A DNA stretch of 64,000 bases from Collybiopsis luxurians FD-317 M1 (GCA_000827265.1 KN834834.1:62001-126000), one strand, 5' to 3'; shown: positions 22,611 through 35,490, counted from the stretch's first letter. Notes: generated from the letters alone by a model not told the origin. Made by a program: numbers and translations.

Positions 22611-22806
22611 AGCACACCAATTCTAATCTAGATTCCGAAGGCTGATTTCAATGGCGCATCAAATCTATCTTCTTTTCCCGCCACGTAACAGCTCCTGCTC
22701 GAGCGAGAAGTATAAGATATGTTGCCCTGCGATCACATGAGGAGATATATACTCAACACCAAGAAGACGATCATAAATTAATTCGTACGACTCATCATTG
22801 CCCCCT

Positions 22807-23855
22807 TCACTTCGAAATCCGGCCCTTCGAGTTGAGTAACATTCCAAGCAAATCTACTGGATGCTGTGTTCCCCGCTGAGTAGCTTTAAGATCCGTAAGG
22901 TCGACATCCTAAAGGAAAAAGTTATCACTCCTCGAGTAGTACTCTCCCCTGGGCTCTTGGAAATAATCTTCAGCTGGCACTCACCGTTCTGGCAATGTCT
23001 TTGTATTCGACCTTCAAAAATTGTTGATTCACATGCCTATGTTATCGTATCAGGACATCCACACTGCGAAATTAAGAGCCTTGATACTCACGCAATATAC
23101 GGCGTCGTCGACCTATCAGCTCTCTGGATTGTCCCGTTATCGATTCCAGCCTGGCGAAACTCTTTGAGTGCATTGTAGTTTAGCGATGTGGTATCTCCAA
23201 TGGGTACCCAGATAAAGTTGGCAGACACTGTCTTGTCGATTTCATCCTGTGACAATCCCCGCTTCTTCATCTCTCGGATCTCCATTTCGGCCATAGGCAC
23301 AGATTGAGGCCAAATATAGGGTACATTCTGGGCGGCACATATTTCCAAGACCATTTTCTGTTTCCTGTTTTTCGCTGGGTGTCCATCCACAGGAATAACT
23401 GTAGCCCAAATATTTATAGAGAAACGTCGAGCGAGGCTGAAATCCCCATTTGCAAGATTCAGGCTCGCGATGATAATAAATTCGATTAGTTTTGTGAGTT
23501 CCTCGTTCATGGTGACACTTCGGGCAAGATTCAAAACGGGGTTGGACTTTTTGAGCGGGTTGCCGTTGTTAGCCTTCCTTAGATTCTCACAGCGAGGTTT
23601 GTGCTCAGGCCTATATGTAAATTTAGTAAGACTGCTTGATTCAGGACCCAATTGCCTCGTACCAGTGAGCTTTCTGGCATTCTTTGCTGCAGTACCATAC
23701 GCGCAGACACTGGAAGCACAAAAGTTGGTGTTATGAACTCCGCGAAATTGACTCGGAAATTAGGTCATACTCATCCCCGAACACCTCTTCAAATGTTCCC
23801 CGTCACGGATGTTGTTGCAATGAGCACAAAATCCAGCTTTAGATGATGAAGACAT
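22807..23855 (-). CDS. MYND-1, MYND zinc-finger protein (unit A; damaged first donor)
   Basis: Five exons: 23775-23855, 23663-23709, 23092-23610, 22985-23036 and 22908 down to 22807, giving 801 nt or 266 residues. The N-terminus is a MYND zinc finger: CAHC and HLKRC in exon 1, then YCSKECQKAHW and PEHKPRC spread over exons 2-3. MYND fingers usually mediate protein-protein contacts. The rest (IVIASLN-type block, NIWATVIPVDGHP, AQNVPYI, ADRSTTPYIA) is conserved in unit B but not recognised. The first donor should read GGGG|GTGAGT as in unit B but is GGGG|ATGAGT here (plus-strand position 23,774), so normal splicing is probably lost. Ten codons present in unit B (ITPEKIRAFK region) are deleted. 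Otherwise the frame is open; it is probably a recent pseudogene unless another donor is used. Confidence 0.65.
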
Positions 23856-23859
23856 TGCG

Positions 23860-24800
23860 GTCAGTCTAAGTCGTGGTTGTGGTTGAACGGGCTTAAGGAG
23901 GCTGAGCGCGATTTGTGTATCACTCCAACGGCAACCTTATTTGATAGCTCAAAGCCTGCCGGTACGGGGAGCGAAGAAAGAGAGAAGATTGCAGATCGAG
24001 CTAAATTGTGTAAAGGAATCCACTCATCAAAGTTGCATCTACCATGTGGGTTCCTCATGTACCTCGACACGCCTCTGCGGCAACGTTGAAGAAACAAGTT
24101 AGAGGGGGTAAGTAATGATGTTCAATTGCGACTAAGTAAGTACCAGAACAGATCGGTTATATTAGCTTGAGTCCGTGCGTGCACTCAATTGTAAAGTTTG
24201 CTTTCGAAGAAATTACCCAATTATGAACGAAAATGTGAGATTGGTGACCAAGTACTAGAACGTTAGAGAGCCGGTACAGGTCTTCGGACACGTGTTATCA
24301 TAACATCTTTTATTCTGCTAATATGTACTCTAACCTTTCTAAGATTTTATCTTTACTTACCAAATCTACCCTCACTATTTTGGGTAACCTTACAACTCGA
24401 GAGTCTGGCCGTCGACAAGTGCCGAGGATGATCACGTTTGAAAATGGCCGGAGCAAGGCCTGAGAGCTCCGCCCAGTGAGGTCAGTCTAAAAAAAAAATC
24501 AGAGGACAGCTTCATAATCTAGTATAGAAAAGAAAGGCACGACCACATTATTCGATGCATCACGAACCTAGCGAACATAACAGATATTACTTGGATACAT
24601 GGGATCAAAAAAGTTCTTTACCATGATCACGCCCAAAATTACAAGATGGCAGTCCAAATTATTCATATTTATTTTTGTCCAATAAGGACAACTACAAATA
24701 AGGACAACTACGATCACCTTGTGTGGGACCCGGTTGATCTTTACATCGGCGACCCTTATTTTAACTTTTTTTTCCCTTTCCCTCACTGTTACCAGCTATC
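23860..24800. other. Spacer between MYND-1 and MYND-2
   Basis: The first 740 bp are shared with unit B (47,170-47,885). The unit B collinearity stops at about 24,606. No gene is seen; the stretch presumably holds the two divergent promoters. Confidence 0.5.
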
Positions 24801-24802
24801 GA

Positions 24803-27800
24803 ATGATGGATGCAGTCACTATTCCGTTCGAGCTTGCTGACTGGTAAGCAAATTTGGATCTCACCATGAGAGTATACTAATTCCCCCAGGATTATCTCGG
24901 TCAGTCAGCCACCATTTGCTGGTTACATCATAGAAGATCGAGCCCTGGTCAACTGAGCCGACGTTGCTTTTCAGTTGCTTCGCCACGGACTGTGAGCAAA
25001 GTAACTTGTCAAGTTACTTTTTCAATTCAGTTAAGTTACTTGCAAGTAACTTTTTTTTCCCACACTTGACAGTTTAACTTGCCGAGGCTCAGCACAATAT
25101 AGCTTCACTAAAACATTATCATCAATTCATTAATGAGTTATTCGTCGCTTCATACATTGTTTTACATGAATCCTGAGGAGAATGGGGCTCTAGAGTGGAA
25201 TATGTTAGAGATCTTTTTGTCAGTTTTGAAAATTCAAGTCTAATTGTACCTCGACATTTCTACTCCCAGTTGTCAGCAGTTAATAGTATTTAAGTAATTG
25301 CTTATGTACAAATAAAGTGGCTCCTAAATGTCATTTGAAAAGTAGACAAAACCTATTCTTTCTCCTTCTGAATGCTATCTGTTAAGATATGGATATCAAT
25401 GCAGCTACTATCAGTATAAGTATGTGCCAAGGAATGGTTCAACTCACCTCAGTTGATGGTGGACAAGGGTCTGAGGTGGTCAGATGTGGTGGGTATAGTT
25501 TATCTGTAAGCTGACAACATGGGCAGAAGCAAATGAAATAGGCAAGGAAAACCAAATATAGTATGGTCAAATCTGGTTGTATGGAACATGGTAGCTATAT
25601 CTAAATGGGGTCTCAAGGACAGTACTAAGCTCTCGCAGGATAAGGAAACTTCTCAACAGAGCATCAACATCACTATCCATCCAGAATTTGAATGAGATTA
25701 CCAGTTTGATCAATTTGAAGCAGTTTGAACACCCCGGGAATTACTTAACATGCCAATGTGTTGCATTGCTTGAATAGAAAGACAAAATGCAATTAAATGA
25801 AATGTAATGTTCAAAAATGAGCATAGTGAGTGCAGGGGCAGTAAGTGAGTGAAAGCCTTCGAAGAACTATTGTTATTGTGAACCTGGAGTATGCTTACAG
25901 TTAGAATGCCAATTGGCAGTTCAGAAGGAGAAGCATCTTTTCTAAAAATGCAGTCCCCGATTTGCAGAAAGGATTAGAGCACATATCCAGTATTTAAGGT
26001 GCATTGCCTGTATTACAGTAGTATTGGGTTGACTGTCCCTAATGCTATATCCTATATCAAGACATCTTGAAGGGGCTCTGTATCATGCAAGGCTCTAACT
26101 GTATCACCTGTGCAATGATTTCCATGATTGGGGCTTCACTTGCTACTGTAAAAGCCTAGAATTATGGAGCTTATTTTTCTAATTAATCGACATGATACCA
26201 TTGCGGCTATGAAGGAGGATCACATTGGACTGGGGTCTGGAGCAAGGGCCGCATGGATTTAGCATTATGCGGAGCTCTGATGTCTGCCATAATCGCAGCT
26301 GATGCGGCTGTGCTATTGACGACAAGTTAACAAGTTAGCGGAGTTTCAAAATTCAAAGTCCGCTAACTTGACAAGTTACTTTGCGCCGACAAAGTAACTT
26401 TGGTGGCAAGTAACTTAAGTAACTTAAGTTACTTTTGTAAGGACAAGTTAGCGGAGTTTCAATCTGACAAGTTACTTTGTCAGTCACCTTCGCCACGTCC
26501 CTCCATCCGGCAGACCCGACTACTCTTCGAAACATATTCAATGCATCCGCGCAGCTTTATCGTTCATCTCAGCTGGACTGGTCACCGCAGATGTGGATGG
26601 ACGTAAGCGGATGGCCCACTCGCTTAGACAAAATTGGTCCACAGTTTATCCATGGATTCGAAGCTTCACATTTTCTTTAACCTTCCAATCAGCGGGAAAT
26701 CTAGGATCAATCAGTGAAAGTCGCCGAGACTTTCTAGTATCCTTCGTTCTCCCAGATTTTTTCCTCTGTCTGTTTATAATTGGGCGCTATCAGAATGATC
26801 CTCAATGCTCGGAACGTATCAAACTCCTCGACGAGAATTCCGACACCTTTTTACTTATATGTCGTCTTTGGGCTACTTCGTTGCAACAGCTGCATGTGAT
26901 CGGATTCGGGAGTTTAGCAGGAATCATGACTTATCACTACCTCCAAGCAATGCAATACCCGCTCAGAATTCGTGCTCGATATCTTGACTTTGAACGTCAA
27001 TTTATCTGCTCTCTCGATCCCTATGCTGACATTATTGTCTCGTCTATCGTGTCGTCCATCCGCAAGGAGACAAAAAAGGCGAAGTCGAGATTTGATATCG
27101 TCGATACTATGAGCCTTGACTTTTGATTTACCTTCATAGATCACTCCGTACATTTCTCATCGATAATAGCTGAAGCCCTGCTATCGCACTCGATTGTCCA
27201 CTTCCTAACCGTTTGCCTGCACTCCCTCACTCATGCTGCTCAAGCTGAGAATGAGCTGCTCTCTGCCTCCGAGGCGAGTGGCATAAACACCTCGGATCCA
27301 CTCATCAGGGAGCATGGGCTTCGGCTGGCGAACTGCATGATACAGTGTATTCGTAACCTTGACTGGGCGTGCAGTGAGGGAAGGTAGAAGTGTACAAAGA
27401 AAGCCCTTCGCTCTAATGGTCTCAAGTCTACACTTCATGCGGGGCAGCTACTTCCACCCGCTCTTGAGCCCATGCAACAGTATGTCAACTCGTTTCTCCG
27501 CGCCATTGGGAAGAACTTGGTGTATCATCAAGCCCTTGGCCAATTTCGAAAGAGTGTAGTCGGAATTGACGGAAAAGAGATACCTTCATCTCTGAAGAAA
27601 ACATGGTACGATGTTCAAAAACAAGGGAAACAATTGGACAATTATTACCGAGTGATCAAGGCTCACCTTCCACCTATGTGCTCGCGAAAGGATCAGGTAT
27701 GCTCTTGAGGTCTAGATTAATTGATATTGTAATGACTCTTCTTTGCCTAGTGTCTTAGACAAGCTTTTTCAGGGAAACCGTTCCGTATCTGCTCACAATG

Positions 27801-28354
27801 TCGAGTGGAATCTTACTGCTCTATCGGGTGCCAAAAGGCAGACTGGCCGGCACATTCAATCAATTGCGAGAAAACCAAACAAAGGCTCGAACGTAAGTTG
27901 CCCCTTTCTAAATAGCACGTCACTCTGACATATATTTTCAGAGGGTGCCCATGCAGATCCCTCCGATTTTGACTTGACATGCTTGAAGCTGATAACTCAA
28001 ACGGTTATTGAGGAACACCTGGCTGAGCTGATGAACATGTGGGTGCACGCAATTTCTACTTACAACGACAATGATCCCCTTTCAAATCCGTTAATGATTT
28101 TGGATTTTTGCGATTTTCCTGTGAGTTATTCAATCAAATCAATGGAGGAAGGACGTATGTTGGTGGATGGAGAATTCTTCTTCATCACTCAGCTAGAACG
28201 GAACGATATCGGAATTGACCCTGTCACCATGGAAGTTTTCCAGTTCAAGTACTTGGCGATCTTTCCTCAGTGTGGAAAGTTTCATTATATATATAGCACC
28301 CATTTCACTGGTCCATCGACGATCAGATTTTTCTGGGAAGAATGGGAGAGTTGA
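24803..28354 (+). pseudogene. MYND-2, MYND zinc-finger gene split by an element, three stops
   Basis: Removing the 24,988-26,487 element and one target-site copy gives an exon structure of 24803-24843, 24890-24987 joined to 26498-27696, 27751-27892 and 27942-28354. The total is 1,893 nt, or 631 codons including stop, with all introns GT-AG. The frame is continuous across the element's target site, proving that the insertion hit an exon. Recognisable parts are VYPWIRSFTF and an acidic/hydrophobic middle, then a MYND finger near the C-terminal third (CSQC, YCSIGCQKADW, HSINC). Three in-frame stops are present: TGA at 24,954, TGA at 27,124 and TAG at 27,385. TGA can arise from CGA and TAG from CAG by C-to-T change. 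The gene is decayed. Unit B lacks the whole gene. Confidence 0.75.
24988..26487. mobile_element. 1,500-bp non-autonomous element inside MYND-2
   Basis: The element is flanked by a perfect 10-bp direct repeat CTTCGCCACG (24,978-24,987 and 26,488-26,497). Its ends are imperfect inverted repeats sharing CAAAGTAACTTGTCA. Further GTTACTT words cluster in both subterminal regions (25,010-25,070 and 26,370-26,440), and a hairpin of AGTTAGCGGA with its complement lies at 26,331-26,369. No transposase frame is present, so it depended on another element. The end structure could suit a hAT- or MULE-type transposon, but the superfamily is unproven. A related GTAACTT-rich scrap lies at 32,190-32,225. Confidence 0.8.
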
Positions 28355-28359
28355 TGTTG

Positions 28360-29296
28360 AAGAGCTCTTTGTAATCTCATGGAGTCATCCATGACTTGTA
28401 AATTTCTGCTATATTGCTTCAATGTAATGAATCATAATCAAGATTCAAAGACTGCTCATCATTTGATCTTGATGTAACAATGTGAGTTGCGATAAATTAC
28501 CTGTGTTTAACTTGGGTACACCTTTGAGACGTCACTTTTTTACTACTATAAATAATCAAATGACTATAGTACTATTGCTGGTCAGGGCAGTCATCATCTC
28601 AACAAATAATTCATTTAATGCAACTGAATAGTTCCAAAAATCCCAAGATTAGTTCTAGAATTACATGCAGCACATGAGAGAGGTGTTTATTGATTTTCTA
28701 AAATTAAAATGAATTATGAATTGAATGTGATTTAAATTATGCTTCAGTCCATTTCTCCTTGGTTCATTTTTCGGTTCAGCTCAGTTCAGTCCACACTCCA
28801 TTGGCGGTTTATTAGACTGGACCTTCGAACTCCACTGGCTGTCTATGAGGGCCTGACTCGCCTGACTCAGAATTTAAGTGAGCTCTGGCCAGTGCTATTT
28901 GAGCCAGGCCCCAGCCGGCGCATCACTAGCTAACAGTCATTTGTTGAGTTTGGAAATCTGACAGTTGATTCAATCTACTTGCAGTATAAGGCATTTAGGA
29001 AATTTCACTTTATTCCAGACTCATAATATAACCCTAGGCATATGCCTGAGTGTCTTTCCTCATTTTAGTAATGGTAGATACATTCACAACAATGAGTTCT
29101 AGAATTGAGGAAAATTTGACTCATTTGACCGCTTCTTACCTCAGCAAAATAGTTATGCTGAATCCATAAACATAACTTGAGGTATCCATCTGTGATACTG
29201 TCATTCTCGTAGTAGTATTTATAGGATGAATGTCATACAGTCAAGAGAAAGTCTTTAATTAAAATCCACTTTACAATTTTTTGCAAATTTTGCAAA
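28360..29296. other. Spacer between MYND-2 and TM-1b
   Basis: The first 200 bp recur at 47,905-48,110, marking where unit B resumes after losing MYND-2. An open plus-strand frame at 28,739-28,933 has no recognisable feature. No gene called. Confidence 0.5.
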
Positions 29297-30554
29297 TTAA
29301 ACTGATAAGAACATTTCTCCTGATTTTGCCCCTTCTGAGTGAGTCGTTTGTGTAATCTCTACAATTATGCCCTCCCCAGTAGTAGACGGGCTACCATTTC
29401 TACCTGGAATATTCATAACAAATGGAATACTATTTTGCTGTGTTGGTATGATATGGGCTCCCATTGTACAAGTTGTATCATGCTTAAGGACCGTATTCCG
29501 GTAAACATAGCATGCCATGATATTGGTGAGCATCACATTTGGTACGTTGGAAGCAATCTGATATGCTGCGTTGACTGGAGCATACATTAAACAAATTGTT
29601 ACAATGTTTGCAATAACTGTGATCCTGAAGAAGCCAAAAAAAAATTAAAAAATATCTGAATCAATTACAGGGCTGAAGGGAGAAGAGGAGCAGGAGAGTA
29701 AGCCGTACAGGTAGTATTTTTGGCTATCTCGAAACATTGCCCTGGAGAATTCGGGCAAATTATTCCCTAATAGATGCTCTTGCAAACCGCGGGCCTCGGC
29801 AAAACTATGGGACATCAGCTTGTATGACACCGCTAGAAAGATCACGGTGTCATAGATAGTAGGAACAATCACAATTGCACCAACAAAGGGCATGATCCTT
29901 GTGGTTACGCAATATGATGTAGACTGGACATTAGTAGCTAAGGTACCAAAGGGAGCAACAAGACATGTTCCAAAAGCTGCGACCCACAAGAAGGCAAAAA
30001 AAGCAATCAACCTCCTGTGGCCGTGGTAAACAACGCGGGCTCTGAAGAAAAGAAGCAGACAGGAGCCGGCAACACCAACTGGGTAAAAGCTGTCTATTGT
30101 GATGTTTGCAATCTCGCAGTTGCCCACTGGGTACGCTAAAAGTTTGGTCTTTAAATCTATTGCGCAGGTGAAATCAGTCGAATCCCACTAACTTGTAAAA
30201 ATTGCCCGTCCAAGCACAAAGATCATTGAACCTGCCCTACAGTCTCTCGTTATTACTTTCGGACATCCTGAGCAAAATAGTCTGGAACTCACCTCGATAT
30301 CATGTACACCATGAGGTAAAGTTTGTTTCTGGAGGTACGGAATAGGTGCCAATCTGCTGCAAAGTTGGACAGAAGGTCCCAAATGAATATCTAATAGAAG
30401 CAGCAATTCAACCTAAGCTTTTAGCTTAGATTAAAGGTGAACATACCCCAGCAGTTGCTACAGTTATGTAACTATCCACCTGGAATTGTAGAGCAACTGA
30501 CGGAGGGAGCAGTTGGAAAGGAATGGCAGGACTCAATGCCGTGTTGTTTGACAT
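29297..30554 (-). CDS. TM-1b, uncharacterised multi-pass membrane protein
   Basis: Five exons with the same architecture as TM-1a and TM-1d: a 108-nt first exon (30447-30554, MSNNTALSPAIPFQLLPP), an exon 2 with IFIWDLLSNFAADWHLF, a 44-nt exon 3 (GSMIFVLGRAIFT), a long exon 4 (YPVGNCEIANITIDSF, LLFFRARVVYHG, VFLAVSYKLMSHS) and a last exon (CLMYAPVNAAYQI, VPNVMLTNIMACYVYRNT) ending at 29,297. Introns are GT-AG, including a canonical GTATGT in intron 1. No lesion is visible. It belongs to the uncharacterised Agaricomycete membrane family and probably has seven membrane spans. No copy of this gene occurs at the matching place in unit B, where the collinearity ends. TM-1d at 50,858 is in opposite orientation. 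Confidence 0.78.
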
Positions 30555-31135
30555 TGTAACGAAATAATAGTTGAATTATCGTTGACTATCCCTCATATTT
30601 CGTCCTTTTATAGCGTTTACTCAAACAGATTTCAATCTCATCCACACCTGCAACCGATATTGTTAAGAATGCGGTGTGCTTAGTAACAGATGAAGTGCAT
30701 GTTGCGGTACTGCTTCTGAGATTTGCCTCCAAGTTGATCCTTTTGACCCAATTTGGCTTCATTGAATGTTCACTAACAGCATCTTTTGATCTCTGATTTC
30801 CCTGTTGATTCAATACCAGTTTTTTTTTCTTTATCATTCTGTACTAGATAGATTCTGATTCCCATATGAAAAATTGGTATAGTTCAATACATGCGACTGT
30901 GAGCTCAATCAGAAAAGCACAAGCTGCAGTCGATTCAAGTATGTTGAAGCAACTCTTATGGAGCAACCCTAGTAGCTGGTTTGATTGACAGTTGTCCTTT
31001 TGTAACGGAACTGCGCTACTATCGGGTTCAACAGTTTCTTTGATAGAGAGTTTAATAATAGTTACGGTGAGATTGCGCATCCATCGGATGATTACTCAGC
31101 AATTTTCAAGTAAATGTACACTTTAAATAAATGTA
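30555..31135. other. Spacer at the unit A/unit B junction
   Basis: No coding signal beyond short low-quality frames. The boundary at about 31,136 is where sequence identical in order to base 1 begins. Confidence 0.5.
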
Positions 31136-31339
31136 ATTCGGAGGAAATAAAGGTTATTGTTACTTTATAATATATGTGCTCTTGAGTCTATTACTTATGT
31201 GTAAATCTGAATAGAAAAGGAAAGGTTATCATGAATATTCTATTGCGACTTGGAACAGCAGGACATTTATCGGATTAGGTTGTATGGTGCCTTTCCCAAA
31301 TCATGATTTGATTGTTGGGCTTTCCCGGTTGATGGGACA

Positions 31340-31800
31340 TATCTAGAATGAATACGACACAACAGGCGTATTTACTATGACTAAGAAACCGTACCATCTT
31401 GGCCGTATCTCGAGGTGTTGCCCATCAGAATCACTATATCTGATATGCATCTCGGCTGTAGCCCCATCACGGTATTATGCATTAGACCAGACTTGGAGAG
31501 AATGTTCCATCCCCACGGTTTAGCCAGCTGCAGTTGTCTTCTAACCCCAAATCATCCCAAAGCAATAACACTAATCCTGAGCGCTGGCACCTGATTCAAA
31601 CCCTCAGCACACTGAAACCCCAGCCAGGCCCGGCGGGTCTGGCGGTTTATAAATTTCCAGCTCAGGCTCAAGGTCCTGCATTTGATGCAAAAATTTGTAT
31701 GACATTCATGTATTAAATTATTGGGTTTCAAGGCTTGTTCAGCCTTGTACAGATATAGCTCAGCATTGCTCACTTCCTGGGACGCAAAGATGGCTAGGCC
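31340..31800. repeat. R1 repeat in unit B
   Basis: Counterpart of 197-600, with TTTATAAA near 31,646. It runs into the LYLYKAEQALKP block (minus strand, about 31,700-31,773) that otherwise occurs only in the 22-kb and 45-kb copies. This shows that unit A's first copy is truncated on that side. Confidence 0.45.
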
Positions 31801-32286
31801 TAGGCAATATTAAACCAGCTTTATCCAGCTCGGCCGCAGTCCCATGACATTACTGTGCATCAGACCAGACTTGGAGCTGATGTTCTGATGATCTGTACCC
31901 ACGGTTTAGCCTAGTGTAACCGCGGCTCTCATGCTTAACCGGCTCAATAGCCCCTCCAAAGTCAACATAAAATACTTCTAAATAATAATTGCCAGTTACA
32001 GTCAGGACAAACATGAATGAACTGTACAGGGCATTGCTACAGCTATTCATAAATTTTGTTATTGAAAATCCACCTTAGTGATCATGTTTACCTACAATAA
32101 ACTACTAATTCATTCCTCCATCGATCCCAGGACAACTGTACACAAAAGGCTTGGCCCTCGCCGCTTGCGGGATACCCCAGAGTGTACCTTTTCAAGTAAC
32201 TTTTTAAATTTAATCAAGTTACGGTACAAGAACACTCACGATGCTGAGTACGCTGAAGTAAAGGAAAGAACTTTGAGTGAAAGTGC

Positions 32287-33421
32287 TCAAACTGAACATC
32301 CTTCATAGTTATGGCAAATCCTGAAGGGGAAAACAACTACTTTGATTAGCAATGGTAGGAGAAATAAAATAAGACAAACAACAATGTGCTGGTAAACATA
32401 GCATGCCATGATATTCGTGAGTATGACATTTGGCAGGTTTAAAGAAATCTGCTTGACTGGATTGATTGGAGCATATATTAAAGAAATTGTTGCAAGATTT
32501 GCCAAAACTGTTACCCTAAAACAAGAAAAAAGAAAAATTTCAAAATCAAATCCGATGCAAATCATTGAAGTGAAACTAAGCCAGGAGAACAAAAAGTGAA
32601 GTATGAAGAAGGAAGGAAAGACCTACAGATAATATTTCTGACTATCTCGAAACATTGCTCTGGAAAATCTCAGTAAATTATTTCTCAAAATGCGCTCCTG
32701 CAAGCCGTGAGGCTCAGTCAAGCTATGGGACATCAGCTTGTATGACACTGCTAGAAAGACTACGGTGTCATGAACAGTAGGAACAATTACTGCTGCGCCG
32801 AGGAAAGGCTTGATGGATGTGCTAATGCAATATTGTGTAGGCTCGAAATTACCATTAACCACTCAACCAAAGGGCACAACGAGACATGTTCCTAACACCG
32901 CGATCCACAAGAAGGCAAAGAAAACAATGGAATTCTTATGGCTGTGATATACAGCGCGAACCCTGAAGAAAAAGAGCAAGCAGGAACCGGCAACTCCAAT
33001 TGGGTAAGCTACAATTTTGTGATCAAGCCCATAACCCCCCACAGAACATGAGAATAGTACTGACTTGCAAAAATAACCCGACCAAGAAGAAAAGCCAAAG
33101 TGCCAATCCTAAGCCTCTATTTCAGTATTTCATCTAAATCATATCAAAAAGTTCTGAAACTTACCTCGAAATAACATAAACTGCAAGAGAAAGCTTATTC
33201 CTGGCCGTGCGGAGCAAGTTCCAATCAGCTGCAATGTTGGACAAAGCATCCCAGATGAAGATCTAGAACTGGCAATAAAGATACGCTCTTGCTCGAAAGT
33301 AATAAGGACATGCCCCAACGGGTGCCACATTTATGTAACTGCTCACTTGAAATGATAGAACGGTAGATGCGGGCAGGAGCTCAAAAGGAATAGCAGGGCT
33401 CAGTGTAGTGTAGTTTAACAT
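32287..33421 (-). pseudogene. TM-1c, broken copy of TM-1a
   Basis: Exon-by-exon homologue of TM-1a. Lesions: an in-frame TGA at 32,863-32,865 in exon 4, where TM-1a has TTA; a 48-bp in-frame loss at about 33,000 that collapsed two CCAATTGGGTA repeats and removed NCKIASIAIDSLYPIG; and replacement of the C-terminus after ACYVYQH by unrelated sequence ending at 32,287. It shares the GC-type donor of intron 1 with TM-1a. The nonsense codon alone would remove the last two to three membrane spans. Confidence 0.8.
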
Positions 33422-34796
33422 TGCACGAAATGGCAGGGGGTTTATTTTTGGCAGGGTATGTGGTATGTCTTAAGCTTCATTGTTCTTAAACAGAGTCACT
33501 AGCACAGCCGATACCAGTAGTAAACCTTAGGTGCAAAACTCACGTGGAAATTGGAATACAGCACTATCTATTTGCCTGTCTATCGCACATATACATAGCA
33601 TTGCCAAGCTCATTTCCAGGGCGGCCGGTGGGACTGAACTTTCATTTTTTAATGCTTAAAAGGGAATTGACCCAGACTCCTCGACCACTCAAAAATGCCA
33701 TTTGAAAAAAAATGAGAAATATCTGTAAAAAAAGGTCACCATTTTCAGGAAAATTCCTAGGCAATAGATCTCAACAATCGCAGCATGAGTTTTTATACAA
33801 AAGGATTCCTTTTTAATCAAATTCGCCCTTTGAAAAAGGCTACCTTTTTTTTAGGAGCGAAAGAAAACGGGTGACATTTTAGCTGTGAATTAGGATGTCG
33901 CCCGCTCATCGCCTGTTATGTTTCTGCTGAAAAAAATCCACTTTTTCGGAACTTTTTCACTTGAAAATGTTTGTTTTTCCATTTGGGAATTATAATCAAA
34001 AGAGTAAACTTTTTCATGGAACTTTTTAGTTTATTTTACCGTCGTTATTTTCGCAGTGACTTGGCCAGTTGGCCTTGCCAAATATGATTCTGATTTCATT
34101 TGTAATTGAACTTGGTGTTTACAAATGAATAGATGAAACAATCACTTTCTTGACGTTGTTTCTTACCAGTCCTTAACGCTGCTGAATCCACTAGGATACA
34201 TTTCAAGTTGTCAGGTACCCACGCCACACCTTGACTTGATAGATAGATACATTATACAGAGCGGGGTCCCAGACTTGGCACAGTTGGAAGTAGCGGGAAG
34301 GAGGGAGATACAAGCGACATATGTACAATACACATACACTATCAAATATTTCAAAGTTCACCCGACTCCTGAGTCCTCCCAGCTACGCCGCCAACTCGTT
34401 CGCAATGCCGACATCAGCAGTACCACCCACGGCAAGTTCAACCAGAACGGCTCGCAAGCTGACTACTTTAAGAAATCCATACTACATCAAACTCAAAAAT
34501 CCTCAACTTTCACTTAACCCGCTGTCAAGTTTGGCATGCGGTCCTTCCCCATACCTGAGCCACATCATACATGAACTTCGCTGGCGTAGCTACAAGCTTG
34601 CAATCAACTCAATTGATTGCCAGTCTGCTCAAGATGACTAGGTGACAAGATCAGAAATCCGGGAAGCTACCTGTCAAAATTCATCACGTAAGGAGCAGAC
34701 CTCCGAGTTGGACATACTTACTTGGTATGCTCAGGCATCTCAGAATAGGGTGTTCACCAAAATCTGGACTCCTGCGGTCGCGGGATGTAGTAATTA
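33422..34796. other. Spacer, unit B
   Basis: Copy of 2,499-3,880. The open frame seen at 3,420-3,691 in unit A is shifted here by an extra T around 34,468-34,471. No gene. Confidence 0.5.
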
Positions 34797-35490
34797 TCAG
34801 TAGCATTCAACCAGTGAACTCGCTCCAAGGCGTAGATGTGTTGACCAACCAAAATGGATTACCCATGTGAAAGCCATACGATGTTCCGAGTTGTGCATTT
34901 GAACCAAGTAGTGCCGTAGGGTCGGAGCAACTACTTTGTTAGGTCTGTGCTCTTGAGGCTCTGACCAGTCATGCAGTAAATATAACCCAGAGTTAGCCAT
35001 TGTATCTCTCAACAGGGATTGTCCCGCAAATTGTAAATCTCGCCACAGAGTGCGGAGTTGAGAACATTGTTAGAAAGGCTAACTTTCTCAGGCAGGTTAA
35101 CCAGGGTGAGATTTAGATCCAGGAGCCAGCAGGGTAAGACCGCTGTTCGCCATAATCCATTTGCACATTGACTAGCTATGCCAAGTATGCATAGCTGTCC
35201 TTGGGACAGCCACGAAGGCAATCTAGGTAAGTACCTCAGTGCCAAGATAACACGGCAATCTTCAATGGATTATGGGAGGCAGACCGGTTTCCGAGAAGAG
35301 AGGGGACACGACTAGTAGAACAATTGCTTTGCACACAACAGGCGATGAAGAAACTTGGCGCCGGACCTGTCAGAGCAAGGAGAGAGCCTGAAAATCCACA
35401 TCAGGGATAAAATCTACACTATTGGTCAGGTTGATGTCCTTCAGAGTAGGCACGACCTGTCGCCAGTTTCGCTGCGGTTGCGGCTACTCA
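34797..35490 (-). pseudogene. Copy of the F-box/LRR-like candidate, frameshifted
   Basis: Homologous to 3,882-4,539. One base is missing near 35,030 (GCAAATTG against GCAACATTG in A), splitting the lower open stretch into 35,009-35,245 and 34,797-35,012. Whether the unit A copy is a gene is itself uncertain. Confidence 0.3.

Larger units (their letters stand above)
1..31130. repeat. Segmental repeat unit A
   Basis: The first 60 bases recur almost unchanged at 31,136, and long collinear stretches of this unit reappear in unit B (31,136-48,110) and from about 53,130 (unit C). Unit A is the fullest copy. It alone keeps four SSP genes, the 5,168-6,469 segment and MYND-2. The true left edge is not visible because the window starts inside the similarity. 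Differences between copies are dominated by deletions, transposon insertions and point lesions, listed under individual features. Confidence 0.85.
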
